From the NCBI GenBank assembly GCA_040756995.1, contig JBFLYK010000020.1, positions 1 to 64,000 of the forward strand: a DNA stretch of 64,000 bases, given 5' to 3'. The notes beneath the pieces are model-generated. The model worked only from the letters and a program-made list of their open reading frames with translations. It was not told the DNA's origin and searched no databases. Position numbers and translations under genes: made by a program. The stretch comes from BP-133 sp040756995 (lineage in GTDB: Bacteria > Actinomycetota > Acidimicrobiia > IMCC26256 > BP-133). Shown here piece by piece: positions 1 through 10,700 of the stretch; positions within the stretch are counted from its first letter, which is position 1, and each line of letters begins with the position of its first letter.

Positions 1-213
1 GCCGGCGGCGGCCGGTGCTTCGGCTGGGGCCTCGGTACCGGGGCTGACCGGCGCTTCGGCTCCGGCGCCCGTGTCGGTCGTCTCGCTCCCCGCGACGGGA
101 CCAGCCGCGGCTCCGGTGTTGTCGTTTGAGGCGCGCGTCCCGCAGGCACCCAGCAGGAGCACCAGGGTAAGGGAGATCCCGAGTCGGGAACCCCGTGAGA
201 AGCCAGCTGCCAC
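1..213 (-). CDS. Partial lipoprotein (N-terminus only)
   Basis: This is the N-terminal 71 residues of an exported lipoprotein whose gene leaves the window at the left edge. From GTG at 213 the protein has a short basic n-region, a hydrophobic stretch (LGISLTLVLLLGA) and a lipobox LLGAC with the lipidated Cys at residue 24. A Gly/Ala/Thr/Pro linker follows. A perfect AGGAGGT at 221-227 sits seven bases upstream and fixes the start. Such a lipid anchor plus flexible linker is typical of actinobacterial solute-binding proteins of ABC importers, but the mature domain is outside the window, so the substrate cannot be named. Confidence 0.75.
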   Translation of the reverse strand, partial: MAAGFSRGSRLGISLTLVLLLGACGTRASNDNTGAAAGPVAGSETTDTGAGAEAPVSPGTEAPAEAPAAAG

Positions 214-411
214 CGTATGAACCTCCTTGTCGCCCAAGCACTCGCCTGGGAGATCCCGCGGCGAGGTTCCGACGAGAGAAGGCCGCCGGTATGACAGGCA
301 GCTCTGCCCCCCCAGCTGGTGCCCCCCCGACAACTCTCCCCCCGGACGGTTTCCCCCTACGACTTTCGGTCGTCCTCCGTCGATTCGGTCAATCAGTTTC
401 CCCGATCGAGG

Positions 412-864
412 CTAAACGTCCTCCTCAATCTGGACATCCGGAAGAATCCCGGCATTGCGCGCGCCGTCCGACTTCGGGTGAGACCCCCCGACGCCGCCCG
501 AGAGGAGCCGGCGGGACTCCGCCAGCAGCTCCCGGGCAATCTGCTCGCGTGCCAGCCAGGCCTTCGCTCCCCGGGCCAGGGCATAGTCCCGGTATCCAGG
601 GTCGGGCTCCGGCCCGAGGACGATGACCGCCGGTGCCTCGTCAGGCAGGGAGTCGTCCTCGCAGGCCGCCGAGAACGCCGTACCGTCGACGATCACGAGC
701 TCGACGTCGCTACGGGTCAGATCCAAGATCGCGTCCCTGCCGTCATCTTCGACGACGACGCAACCCAGCTCGCGAGCCAGAAGCTCGGTGACCAGCGACC
801 GCATCACAGGATGGTCAACCGCCACCGCGACCCGTGGCCCTTGGCCTGGGAAGGTCTCCCGCAC
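412..864 (-). CDS. Stand-alone receiver-like (REC) protein, degenerate
   Basis: A roughly 150-residue protein with the alternating pattern of a response-regulator receiver domain and no output domain. An acidic residue follows beta-1 (VAVAVDH), and the phosphoacceptor position is kept (ELVIVDG, about D60). The conserved C-terminal Lys that contacts the phosphoryl group is replaced by Arg (AKAWLAREQ versus GYLVKE in the neighbouring regulator). GTG at 864 is preferred because GGAGG lies five bases ahead; an in-frame GTG at 870 overlaps that site. It lies 151 bp downstream of the NarL-type regulator on the same strand and probably belongs to the same signalling unit. Function unknown; a phosphate sink or adaptor is possible. 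Confidence 0.65.
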   Translation of the reverse strand: MRETFPGQGPRVAVAVDHPVMRSLVTELLARELGCVVVEDDGRDAILDLTRSDVELVIVDGTAFSAACEDDSLPDEAPAVIVLGPEPDPGYRDYALARGAKAWLAREQIARELLAESRRLLSGGVGGSHPKSDGARNAGILPDVQIEEDV

Positions 865-1015
865 GGGCACCTCCGCGTCTCACCAGGTACCGAAAAGGAC
901 ACTCATCCAACGAAGCAACAACCGCGATGGTGCCACCCGGCCGCGCGGGTCGGCTTCCGGACGAACTACGGAATCGCCGTTGCCATCGGTGTCGTGACCG
1001 TTGACGGACGCTCCG

Positions 1016-1666
1016 TCACTCGATCCCTTCGTTGCGGGCGTAGCGAAGCAGCTCGGCCCGGGTGCGCAATCCGAGCTTCTGCTGAATCCGGAGTCGGTGC
1101 GTCTCAATCGTCCGCGGGGAGAGAAAGAGTTTCGTCGCCACTTCCGCGTTGGTGTGCCCGGCGGCCAGCAGGCGGAGCACCTCCACTTCGCGGGGTGACA
1201 GGTCCCGGCATGGACGCTGTGGCGTAGCGTCAGGCTCGGCGGCGGCCGGATTGTCGGCGAGGAGGGCCGCTCCGAGGCGGGGATGGACGTAGCCTTGACC
1301 AGCCGCCACCGCCCGCACCGCCAGCAGCAGTTCGACGCTGGCGGCTTCCTTCACGAGGTAACCCGCCGCGCCGGCCCCGAACGCGCCGCGCAGATACTCG
1401 ACATCGTCGTGCATGGTGAGGACGAGGACCTGTGTCTCCGGCGCCACTTCCCGGATCCGCCTGGTGGTATCGATCCCCGAGTCGTCACCCAGGGTGAGGT
1501 CGACCAGAAATACATCGGGCTGCTGGGCGGCGGCCAGCTCCACGGCCTCGACGGAGGTGCCGACCTCACCGACGACCTCGACGTCGGATGCGTTCTCGAG
1601 GATCAGGCGCAGGCCGCTGCGGACGACGGCATGGTCGTCGCACAGGGCCACGCGGATCGGACTCAT
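1016..1666 (-). CDS. NarL/FixJ-type two-component response regulator
   Basis: DNA-binding response regulator of 216 residues. The receiver domain (about 1-120) has the acidic pair D10/D11, phosphoacceptor D56 (VFLVDLTL) and the conserved Lys in GYLVKEA. A LuxR-type helix-turn-helix follows (about 150-212: LSPREVEVLRLLAAGHTNAEVA...SPRTIETH). Its ATG overlaps the stop of the upstream kinase gene by 4 bp (1663-1666), so the two are translationally coupled. The HisKA_3-type kinase upstream is the expected partner. The target genes cannot be read from the window. Confidence 0.93.
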   Translation of the reverse strand: MSPIRVALCDDHAVVRSGLRLILENASDVEVVGEVGTSVEAVELAAAQQPDVFLVDLTLGDDSGIDTTRRIREVAPETQVLVLTMHDDVEYLRGAFGAGAAGYLVKEAASVELLLAVRAVAAGQGYVHPRLGAALLADNPAAAEPDATPQRPCRDLSPREVEVLRLLAAGHTNAEVATKLFLSPRTIETHRLRIQQKLGLRTRAELLRYARNEGIE

Positions 1667-4600
1667 GGCAGCGGCACGTCCAGCGTCACCATCGTGCCTC
1701 TCGACGACGACGAAAAGGTCAGTGTGCCCCCGACGAGTTCAGCCCGTTCCGCCATGTTGCGCAGCCCGAGCGATTCCGTCGAGACCACCGAAGGGTCGAA
1801 CCCGCACCCGTCGTCGCTGATGGCGACCGCGAGGTTGTCGTCGGCTGCTTCGACCACTACCGCGCAGCGCCGGGCCTGGGAGTGGCGCACGACGTTGGTG
1901 AGCGCCTCCTGAGTGACCCGGTAGGCGGTGGTTTCGATCTCGGGAGGCAGGCGGCGGGCGTCGAGTCCATTCACGGCCAGGTCCACCGTCAGGTCATGAC
2001 GGCCGCTGACATCGCGAATCAGGCGGCGGAGCGCGGCGGACAAGCCGAGGTCGTCGAGGAGCGTGGGGCGCAACTCGAAGGCGATGCTGCGGACGTCCTG
2101 GAGGACGTCGGAGAGCAGCTCCCGGAGGCCTTCGCTGCGGGCGATCGCATCGTCGACGGCCCCGGCGTGCAGTGAGTCTTCCAGGAACTGCAGTGTGAGG
2201 AGCACCGACGTCAGTCCCTGGCCCACCTGGTCGTGGAGATCGCGGGCCACCCGGGCCCGCTCGGCTTCCTGCGCTTCCACGGTGCGGATCGTCGTATCGT
2301 GACGGAGCTGTTCCCGCTCGAGCGCCGCGCCGGCCAGGCTGGCGATGAACGCGGCCAGCCTGACCTCTTCCGGTCCGAACAGCCCGGCCACCCGGGTGTG
2401 CCGGGCGTAGAGGCAGGCGACGGGCTCCTGGTGGACGAGGATCGGCAGGCAGATCGCCGAGCGTGCCTCTTGGTCGCCGGCGGTCCCCGGCCTGCCGTCC
2501 TCGGCAGGAACGACATCCGGGATCACCGGGCGTTGTGCCTCCACCGCCCGCCGGATGGCATCCGGTGGCGGGCCTGGCGAACCCGAAGTGGAACCATTCG
2601 GGTGCCGCCGTCCCGGAGTCCCAGCCAGGTCCACGACCACGCAGTCCTCCGCTCGGAGGAGCGAGAGGACCGCCTCGCGGGTGGCGGCCATGATGCCCCG
2701 GGGTGTCGTCGGGGCCGTGACCTCACGCCCGGCGCCGAGGAGCCCCTCGAACCGGTCGGCCAAGGACAGCGTGGGGCCCGGGGCCGCTTCCGCCACCCCC
2801 CACGTCAGCACCTCGCTGGTCCCGCCGAAGAGTTCCCCGGCTCTCAGCGTGTCCGCCGCCGAGCCGTCCCAGCCGAGACGGCGGCCGAGGTCTCCCCGGG
2901 CGCGCAAACTGACCGCGAGCTCATGGCGTGCGTCTTGATCCTCCGCCATCGTGACGCTGCGATCCAGAAGCCGCCGGGCCCGCCGCAACCTCGCCCGCAT
3001 GGCGGCGGTGAGGCCGGCCTCCCGCAGCGCGTGGGGCAGATCGTTGCGGTACCGGCGGGCGACCCGCAGGGCATGGCGCGCCGCTCGGTCGGCGCTCCGG
3101 AGGGCAGCCGTGTGGCTCTGACCGGCCGGCACGACACCCGCTTCCACCGCTCGCCGCAAGGCCGTGGCTCGCCAGACCGCCACCGAGGCAACATAAACAT
3201 TGCGGACGCGCACCGACGCCACCAGCCGGGCGGCTTCGTCAAGCCGCCCGACCGCCTCCCCGAACCGGTCGAGCCGGAGAAGCCGGACCGCCTCGGCCTG
3301 CAGCACAGCGACGGTCGTCTGCACATCGCTTTCGACGCCTTCCCGACCGGCGATGGCCTCGGCGGTGACCTCGGCGGGGAGCGCCCCCGCCGACGCCTTG
3401 GCCCACACCTCGACGGCGACCCCCGATGCCTCGACATCGCCAATCGAGTGTGCATCGGTGAACACCGACTTCGCCTCGTCGATGGCCGTTGTCAGCTGTC
3501 CCAGCCGGTAGCGGCAGAGAGCCCGGTGCCAGCGGGCCGTATTGAGCTCCCACCGGTCTCCGGTCCGCTCCAGGAGGGCCACCGCCTCGTCGAACCGGGT
3601 GATCGCCTCGGCGTAGCGCCCACCGGCGTGGAGCACCACCCCCTGGAAGTGGAGGGCCTGCCCCTCGCCCCACAGATTGCCGAGTTGCCGGCGAACGGCC
3701 AGTGACCGTTCCAGGAATCGGATTCCCAGTGGAACCAGACGGGGCCAGGTGGCGGCCAGGGCAACACCGGTGGTCGCGTAGGCTTGGCCGAGCTCCTCGC
3801 TGGGCGGGTGTCGTTCCGTCAGGTTGAGGTGGCGGAGCGACGCCCAGAACAGGCGGGGGCCGCCACCTTCGAGCCACCAGGCGAACCCGAGCCGGCAGTG
3901 GAGGTGCGCCGCCAGCAGGTCGCGGGCGGCGTCGCTCGCCGGGGCCCGTCGCCGGGTCGGCGGAATGATCCGGTGGGCGAGCTGGACGAGGACCTCCCGC
4001 ACGATGTGGAAGATGACCGCCAGCCGTCCTCCAGGAACGGAGTAGCCGAGGAGTCGGAGTCCGCGCTGGAACCACTCGCTCGCCTCGCCGACCTTGTCCT
4101 GCTTGAAGGCGAGCTCACCGAGTTGGCCCTCGAGCCGGGCCGTCTCCAGGTGGGACTCCCGACCCGTCGCTTCCGGTTGGCCTTCCAGGAGAGGCAGAGC
4201 CTGCTGGAAGCAACGGCTCGCCTCGGCGTAGTTGCCCCGCAGCATGAGGACCTCACCCAGGCCTTCGGACAGCTCCCGGCGGGACACGAGGTCGCTCGGC
4301 GCCACACCCCGTTCGGCGATGCGGTAGAGCTGCTCGGCGAGGGCGAGGGCGTACTGGGCGCGCGCCTGGCGGGCGGCGTCGAGAGCGAAGGGCAGCGCCC
4401 GGTCGGGCGCACCACCGGCGTCGAAGTGATAAGCGACGTCAAAGGCCGACACCCCGGCGCGGGACTCGAGCTCGAGGGCCAGCTCACGGTGGAGGGAGCG
4501 CCGGTTTTCGTCGTCGAGCCGATCCAGGAACGCTTCCCGCAGCCGGTCATGGACGAACGCCGCCCGACCGGAGGTGACCCACACCATGTGCCGTCGAGTC

Positions 4601-6486
4601 GCCTCGAGCAACCCCGCCCGGGTGTCGTCGTCGGTGAGGCCAGCGAGACGGCTGGCGAGGTCGACGTCGAACTCCCGCCCGATCACGGCCGCCACGGACA
4701 GCAGGTGGAGGGCGTCGGGGGGAAGTAACTCGAGCCGGCGGGTGAGTGCCGCCGCCATCGCGCTCGACGCCTGCACCCGGTCGAGCACACCGGCGTCGAC
4801 GCTCCATCCTTCGGCCGAGGGGAGAAGGGCGCCGGATTCGATGAGGCCGCGCAGGACCGCTTGGGCCATGAACGGGCTGCCGCCGGCCAGGCGTACCACG
4901 GTCTCGATGGCGGCCTCGGGGACCAGGCCGGCCATCGATTCCGCCAGCGCCCGAACCTCGCGGCCGTCGAGGGGAGCCAAGTGCACTCGGTCACCCACGG
5001 CGTCGAGCGGGTGCCCCGCGGCCACCTCCTCGGTGCGGTAGGCGACCACAATGAAGACGTGGCGATCCTCTCGGTGTCGGTCCCGCCAGGAGACAAGCAG
5101 ACGGTTGGTGACGTCGTCGCTCCACTGGCAATCGTCCAGGAGCACGAGCGCCGGTTCGTCCGGGCTCCCGAGCGCGTCGAGGAAAGCGGCGAGGGCGTCG
5201 AGGGTGAGATCTTCCTCGAGGAACCCCGACGCGACGGGTTCGGGGGCCGGTGCGGCCCCAAGCACCTCGGCCAGGAGGGGCAGCGCCCGCACCACCCGGT
5301 CACGGACGTGCTCTACCCGCTGCTGGAGGCGAAGGCGGCGCTCGGGACGGGCTCGTGCTCCCGCCACCACATCGGCGGCCGCCGCCGCCAGCAGGTCGAG
5401 GGGCCGTTGCGGCCCGGCGTCGACCCGCCCACGGACCACCCACCCGCCGGCGGCCTCGGCGCCGATGGCCAGCTCGTCGAGGAGGCGGGTCTTGCCCGAC
5501 CCCGACTCGCCGGCGAGGAGCACAAGCCCTCCCCGACCGTCCCTGGCCAGCTCCAACCTCTGTTCGAGTTGGCCGAGTTCCTCCTGCCGGCCCACCAGCA
5601 CCGGCTCGTTGAGCGCCCGTGACGGCGAGCGGACATTCAGCGCCAAGGGGCGAACCCGGTCCTTGCCTCCGAGGATGCCGCGTACTGCTTCGAGATCGGC
5701 CAGGGCATCCCCCGCCGACGGGTAACGCTCCCCGGGCTCTTTGGCCAACATCTGGCTCACGACGTCCTCGAGTGGGGGCGGCACGTCGATCCCGAGCTCG
5801 GAGAACCGGGGCAGAGAGGCGGTCAGGTGCTGCCGGAGCGCCTCCCCGAGCCCCTGGGCCGTGAACGGGGGCCGGCCGGCCAGCGCCTCGAAGAGGACCA
5901 CACCGGCGGAATACACATCCGAGCGTTCGTCGACCGGGGACCGGAGGACGCCGGCCTGCTCGGGGGAGAGATAGGCGATCCGTGCGTGGGCCACTGCCAG
6001 CGGCGGCGTCCGGCCGAGACTGGCAGGGAAATCCCTTCCGACCAGGGTGACCCGATCGAGCGCCTCAACCCCGGACACGATCACGTTCTCGGGCCGGACC
6101 CCTCCGTGCAGCAGCCCCGCCGCGTGCAGGTCGGCCAGGCCCCGCAGGATGGAGGAGCCCACGGCCGTGGCGTCGTCGACGTCGAGCGGCCCCATCCGGG
6201 CGAGGCGGCTCCGTAACGTCGTCCCCGAGACCCGCTCGGCGACGACCCAGAAGACGTCGACGTCGCCGCCCACCGCGAGCACCCGGGGAAGGCAGGGGCT
6301 CTCGATGACCCGCAAGCGCTGTGCCTCCTCCTCAAGTTTCCGGCGCGCCGACGCTGTCAGGCCTGAGAGCGATACCGTGGAGACGACCACGTCGGCGGCG
6401 GCGTGGCGGTCCACGCCCGCCAGGTGATGGATCTGGTCATCGAGCGGTACTGGTTCCAGCAGCTCGAAACGCTGATCCAGGATCAT
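1663..6486 (-). CDS. Giant signalling protein: pseudokinase + AAA ATPase + GAF + histidine kinase
   Basis: A 1607-residue cytoplasmic multidomain sensor. Residues about 1-265 form a protein-kinase fold, but the catalytic loop reads HGGVRPEN (about 127-134) instead of HRDxKxxN and the DFG motif reads DFP, so this part is probably a pseudokinase. An AAA/NACHT-like ATPase follows, with Walker A GESGSGKT (about 326-333) and Walker B LVLLDDCQW. A long helical, TPR/MalT-like middle and a GAF domain come next. The C-terminal HisKA_3 has the phosphoacceptor box ARDLHDQVGQ (about residue 1411), then HATPase_c (EALTNVVRHS, DDGCGFDP). The coupled downstream NarL-type regulator is its likely phosphorylation target. 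The ligand sensed by GAF/TPR is unknown. Upstream, a TGA ending the frame of a decayed tetR overlaps its ATG (6483-6486). Confidence 0.9.
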   Translation of the reverse strand: MILDQRFELLEPVPLDDQIHHLAGVDRHAAADVVVSTVSLSGLTASARRKLEEEAQRLRVIESPCLPRVLAVGGDVDVFWVVAERVSGTTLRSRLARMGPLDVDDATAVGSSILRGLADLHAAGLLHGGVRPENVIVSGVEALDRVTLVGRDFPASLGRTPPLAVAHARIAYLSPEQAGVLRSPVDERSDVYSAGVVLFEALAGRPPFTAQGLGEALRQHLTASLPRFSELGIDVPPPLEDVVSQMLAKEPGERYPSAGDALADLEAVRGILGGKDRVRPLALNVRSPSRALNEPVLVGRQEELGQLEQRLELARDGRGGLVLLAGESGSGKTRLLDELAIGAEAAGGWVVRGRVDAGPQRPLDLLAAAAADVVAGARARPERRLRLQQRVEHVRDRVVRALPLLAEVLGAAPAPEPVASGFLEEDLTLDALAAFLDALGSPDEPALVLLDDCQWSDDVTNRLLVSWRDRHREDRHVFIVVAYRTEEVAAGHPLDAVGDRVHLAPLDGREVRALAESMAGLVPEAAIETVVRLAGGSPFMAQAVLRGLIESGALLPSAEGWSVDAGVLDRVQASSAMAAALTRRLELLPPDALHLLSVAAVIGREFDVDLASRLAGLTDDDTRAGLLEATRRHMVWVTSGRAAFVHDRLREAFLDRLDDENRRSLHRELALELESRAGVSAFDVAYHFDAGGAPDRALPFALDAARQARAQYALALAEQLYRIAERGVAPSDLVSRRELSEGLGEVLMLRGNYAEASRCFQQALPLLEGQPEATGRESHLETARLEGQLGELAFKQDKVGEASEWFQRGLRLLGYSVPGGRLAVIFHIVREVLVQLAHRIIPPTRRRAPASDAARDLLAAHLHCRLGFAWWLEGGGPRLFWASLRHLNLTERHPPSEELGQAYATTGVALAATWPRLVPLGIRFLERSLAVRRQLGNLWGEGQALHFQGVVLHAGGRYAEAITRFDEAVALLERTGDRWELNTARWHRALCRYRLGQLTTAIDEAKSVFTDAHSIGDVEASGVAVEVWAKASAGALPAEVTAEAIAGREGVESDVQTTVAVLQAEAVRLLRLDRFGEAVGRLDEAARLVASVRVRNVYVASVAVWRATALRRAVEAGVVPAGQSHTAALRSADRAARHALRVARRYRNDLPHALREAGLTAAMRARLRRARRLLDRSVTMAEDQDARHELAVSLRARGDLGRRLGWDGSAADTLRAGELFGGTSEVLTWGVAEAAPGPTLSLADRFEGLLGAGREVTAPTTPRGIMAATREAVLSLLRAEDCVVVDLAGTPGRRHPNGSTSGSPGPPPDAIRRAVEAQRPVIPDVVPAEDGRPGTAGDQEARSAICLPILVHQEPVACLYARHTRVAGLFGPEEVRLAAFIASLAGAALEREQLRHDTTIRTVEAQEAERARVARDLHDQVGQGLTSVLLTLQFLEDSLHAGAVDDAIARSEGLRELLSDVLQDVRSIAFELRPTLLDDLGLSAALRRLIRDVSGRHDLTVDLAVNGLDARRLPPEIETTAYRVTQEALTNVVRHSQARRCAVVVEAADDNLAVAISDDGCGFDPSVVSTESLGLRNMAERAELVGGTLTFSSSSRGTMVTLDVPLP

Positions 6487-7180
6487 GCCGCTCGTTCACC
6501 CCCCAAGGGCACCTGGACCTCTTCCCCTTTCCTTACGAGGTCATAGCGCATGTTTGCCGGCGTCAAGCCTCGACCGCCGCGGCTCGCCCATTCCGGGCGC
6601 GGCGGTGCCCGCCGAGACCCCCCGAGGAGGACAGCGCGCACGTCGTCGTCCGTCCATTCGGCGACGAGATTCCCGCGAGCCATCAGATGCTCCAAGCCGG
6701 TCATGGTGACGGCACCGACGATGACCGAGGTGACCGCCTCGCGGCTGCCGGGCGGGCCCAGCGAGTCGTCGTCGGCTCCGTCGGCCAAGAGACGGGCCAC
6801 CGCTGGCGGAAGGCGTCGGCCGCGATCTCAGGCATGGTCGCGGTCCGACGCAGCTCGGCCAGGAGGACGCGGTAGCCATCGGGGCGGGCCGCCATCTCCC
6901 CGAGCTGCGCCCGCACCACCCCTCCCAGGCGAGCCGGAGCCGTCCCCGGCCGGGGTGGCGGCGTCCTGGACAGCGTCTTGCCGCGCTGCGCGCACCCGGC
7001 GGAGAAGCCAGTGGAGCACGTCTTGTTGCCGTCGAAGTCGTAGTAGAGGTCGTCTTGGGCACGCCCGTGGCGGCGGCCACGTCCTCCACCTGGGTGGCCT
7101 CGAAACCCCCTTTCGGCAAGGAGCGTCGCCGCTGCGTCGAGGCGGCTGGCGATGGTCTCCCGGGCCGGTCCGCATGTCTT
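6483..7180 (-). pseudogene. Decayed TetR-family regulator (multiple frameshifts)
   Basis: Pieces of one TetR regulator lie in order but in different frames. They are ETIASRLDAAATLLAERGF, then GFEATQVEDVAAATGVPKTT, then LYYDF, then QQDVLHWLLRRVRAARQ, then VVRAQLGEMAARPDGYRVLL, then VARLLADGADDDSLGPPG to VRAVLLGG. At least four frame changes are needed, one at a run of five G. The pieces align with the intact regulators at 11149-11730 and 37384-37965, so this is a dead or badly sequenced member of the same subfamily. The last frame ends in a TGA overlapping the ATG of the giant kinase. Confidence 0.7.
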
Positions 7181-7190
7181 CCCGCCTCAC

Positions 7191-7798
7191 TCGCCCTTCG
7201 TACAGTGAATCCGGAATTTTAGTTCAGATTCCGGGAACGACCCCGTCGCAACCAGGAAAGAGCCGTTGAGTTTCATGCGACCTTTCCCACGCCCGAGAAG
7301 CCCCCGTCAGCCGCTCCCAAGCCCACTGCCCCCTCCCCAGCCCAGTTTGCAGCGCCAGCAGATCCCGCCAGCTGGTCGAGGTCCTGGTGGCCCATGACGA
7401 TGACGACGCCACCCTGGTGGAGGTGGCGGAAGTTTCCGGGCCCTGGTGCCGAACTACGGACGGCGCCGGCTCGCTCCGGGGAGCGCACCACGGCCTGGTG
7501 ACCGCCGGTGACCACGTGCATCTGGGCGCCTTCGACAGGGCAGCGGGCGGTCAGGCCGACCCCGCCAGCTCCCAGCCGAGGGCACGGTGTGAGACGCGTG
7601 ACGAACGGGCGATGGCGCCGACCCGGGTGACCACACGTCGAGGCCTCCTGGGCCCGTTCCCGGCCTTCGTCGGCCGTGCAGAGTCACCGCAGCCGGGTAC
7701 GCCGAAGCCGATGTGCCCTTCTCTTCCGACGACTCAGAGGCTGCCGATCCGCCCCCTCCCGCTAATAGTTCGTCGCGAGAGCGGGTGACTCCGAAGAA
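7191..7798. other. Gene-poor stretch
   Basis: No convincing gene in these 608 bp. On the minus strand a short frame (about 7273-7600, containing AQMHVVTGGHQAVVRSPERAG) reads like former coding sequence, but it has no clear start or upstream half and I do not recognise the family. It may be another decayed gene between the dead tetR and the MMPL gene. Confidence 0.4.
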
Positions 7799-10700
7799 TC
7801 ATGGGGTGCTGAGCAGGGTTAGGTGAGCCCGGCCTTCGAAGCGGACGCCCTGGTAGGTACCCTGGAATTCCTGTTGGTCGTCGGCCACCATGCCGAGGTC
7901 GCGGGACCAGCAGGAGCGTTGGTGCTGGGTGCCCTCGACTGCGCCGCTGAAGGTGGTGTTGCGGTCAACGAGGTAGCAGCGCAGGGTCCGGCCGGCGACG
8001 GTGACGGTGCGTTCCTCGACGACTTTGGCGGTGGTGCTGCCTCGGGTGTCGTCGGTGGTCCAGTGGCTGGTCCAGGTGTCGCCGATGCGGGTGGGCCAGC
8101 GCAGGAGGAGCTGGGGCGGGGTGAAAGTTCCGCCGTAGGCGAGGCCGGCGGAGGAGACGCGCAGGGCGAGGAGTTCGACCGCGGCGGGGCCGTAGCGGCG
8201 CCGTTCGTCGACGGTGCCGGATCCTGATTCGGTGAGGAGCCGCAGTTCGGGGGTGTGGTCGTCGCCGCCGACCCGGCTGACCTGGGTCGTCGTTTCCTCG
8301 TTGAAGGGTTGGGTGCTGCCGGCCAGGCCGATCTTGCGGGTGCCTTCCGCCCGGTACCGCCAGCCACCCAGCGCCGGGACGGCCACCCGGTCGGAAGGAG
8401 TGGGGCCGGCGCCCGGCGCGGTGCTGGCCGGCGAGGGAGCGGTGGTGGCCGACCCGGCGGCGGGCGCCGGCGGGCGGGTGGTGACGGTCGAGGTGGTTGC
8501 TTGGCCGGTGGTCGAAGGGGCCGACGGCCGGGTGGTGGTCGGGCGGGCCGGAGGGTTGCCGCCGACGGCGGCGTCCGGAGCTTCTGCCGGGCCGGCCGTG
8601 GCGGTGGGACCACCATGGCCGGCGGCCGGGGGCGCTGTGGACGTGGGCGTCGCACCGCGACCGTCTATCGAGGCGGCCGCTTCGCCCTCCGATCCGGCCG
8701 CGACCCGCACCACGGGCGCCTCGGGTCGGCCACTCAGCCCCACCCCGACGAGGGTGGCGGCGAGCACGGCGATGCCGGCGCCGGACAGGCCGACGGCGAC
8801 CCGGCGCCGACCGGGGTCGCCGACCGGGGCGGTGGAGGGCCAGAAGGCGTAGCGGCCGAGGAGCATGGTGGCGGCGGGGACGAGCAGGGTGCGGACGACG
8901 AAGGTGTCGAGGAGGATGCCCACGCCGACGCCGAAGCCGATCTGGCGGACGCTGGGGATGGGGGTGAGGAGCAGGGCGGCGAAGGTGCCGGCCAGGATGA
9001 ACCCAGCGGAGGTGATCGTGCCGCCGGTGAGGACCAGGCCGTGCTGGGCGGCCTCCTGGACCGACCGGCCGGCGTCGAGTTCTTCCCGGATCCGCCCGGC
9101 GATGAAGATGTTGTAGTCGGCACCGAGGGCGACGAGGATCACGAACAGGAACGGCGGGAGCCAGAAGGCGAGGCCAGGTTGACCCAGGATCCCCTGGAAC
9201 ACGGCCACGGAGATGCCCATGGCGGCCAGCAGCGACAGCAGCACGCTGGCCAACAGGTACAGCGGCGCCACCACCGAGCGGAGCAGCACGGCCAGGATGA
9301 CCAGCACGGCGCCGACCGCGAGGGCGCCGACCGTGCGCAGATCCTGGCCGGCGAGATCCTCGATGTCGGCGAAGAAGGCACTGGGCCCGGCCACCGCCAG
9401 GCGGGCGCCGGCCAGGGGCCCGCCGGCCAGCTCGGCGGCCGCCCGGTCGTCGAGCTCCCGGACCACCTGGAGGGCCCGGCGGGCATAGGGGCTGCCGTCC
9501 AAGGCGACCACGATCCGGGTGGTGTGCTCCTGGGGGCCGAGGAAGAACCCGAGGCGGTCCCGCAGGGGCGGGTAGGCGGCCAGGATGCCGGCGTCGATGC
9601 GCAGGCCCCGTTCCGACGCCAGGGCGTTGACCAGGGGGGTGACGTCGACCTGGTCCGGATCCAGACCCAGCGCCTTGAGGTCGGCCGAGCCGCCGGTGAG
9701 CCGGGAGATGGTCTGGGCGGTGAGCGGCACGCCGGCCGGCTGGGTGATCGATCGCACCTCGGCCACGCCGGGGACGTGGCGGAGCGCGTCGGTGAGCCGG
9801 TCGATCGCCTCCAGGCGCCGGCCGGCCAGGATCGACCCGTCGGTGGAGACCACCAGGAATATGGGGGCCAGCAGGCCGGCGGGATAGTGGCGGGCCAGCG
9901 CCTCGAAGCCCTGGCGGGCCCCGGCGTCCGGCGGCAGCTCGGAGGGAATGTCGAAGGACTGGTGCATGGCGGTCACCCCCGCCGCCGGCACGGCCAGCAC
10001 CAGCGTGCCGGCGGCCAGGACAGCGGCCGGGCGGCGGGCGACCACGGCGGCGACCCGCTCCCACCGGGCCCGCTCCCCGAGATGGTGGCGGCCGTTCCCG
10101 CTGGGCCAGAAGGTGGCCGCTCCGGCCAGGCGCAGCAACGCGGGGGTGAGCGTGAGACCGGCGGCCAGCGTCACGGCGATGGCCAATCCGAGGACGGGCC
10201 CGAAGGAGCGGAACAGTCCCAGTTCGCCGGCCAGGAAGGCGAAGAAGCCGATGATCACGGTGGCCGCCGAGGCGCTGATGACCGGGCCGACCGCCGTCGA
10301 CGCCCCTTGCAGGGCGCGGCGCAGCCCGGCCGGGTCGGAGCGGAGCTCCCGGAACCGGGAGATGACGAACAGGGCATAGTCGGTTCCCGCCCCGAAGGCC
10401 ATCACCACCATGAACGTCTCCACCAGGCTGGCCACCTCCACGCCCGCCTCGGCCAGGAACCCCGACAGGCCCCGGGCCACCAGGAAAGCGCAACCGATGC
10501 TGACCAGGGAGATGAGCGGGGCCAGCGCCGAGCGGTAGACGAGCACCAGGATCACCAGCACCAGGAGCACGGTGGCCACCGCGGTGCGGTCGAACGCCTC
10601 CAGTGTGGCGTCGGCCTGATCCGACGCCAGCGCGGCGAGACCAGTGACGTGATGCTCCAACCCCGCCGGGGCAGTCGCGGCCAGATGACCGCGCAGGAAC

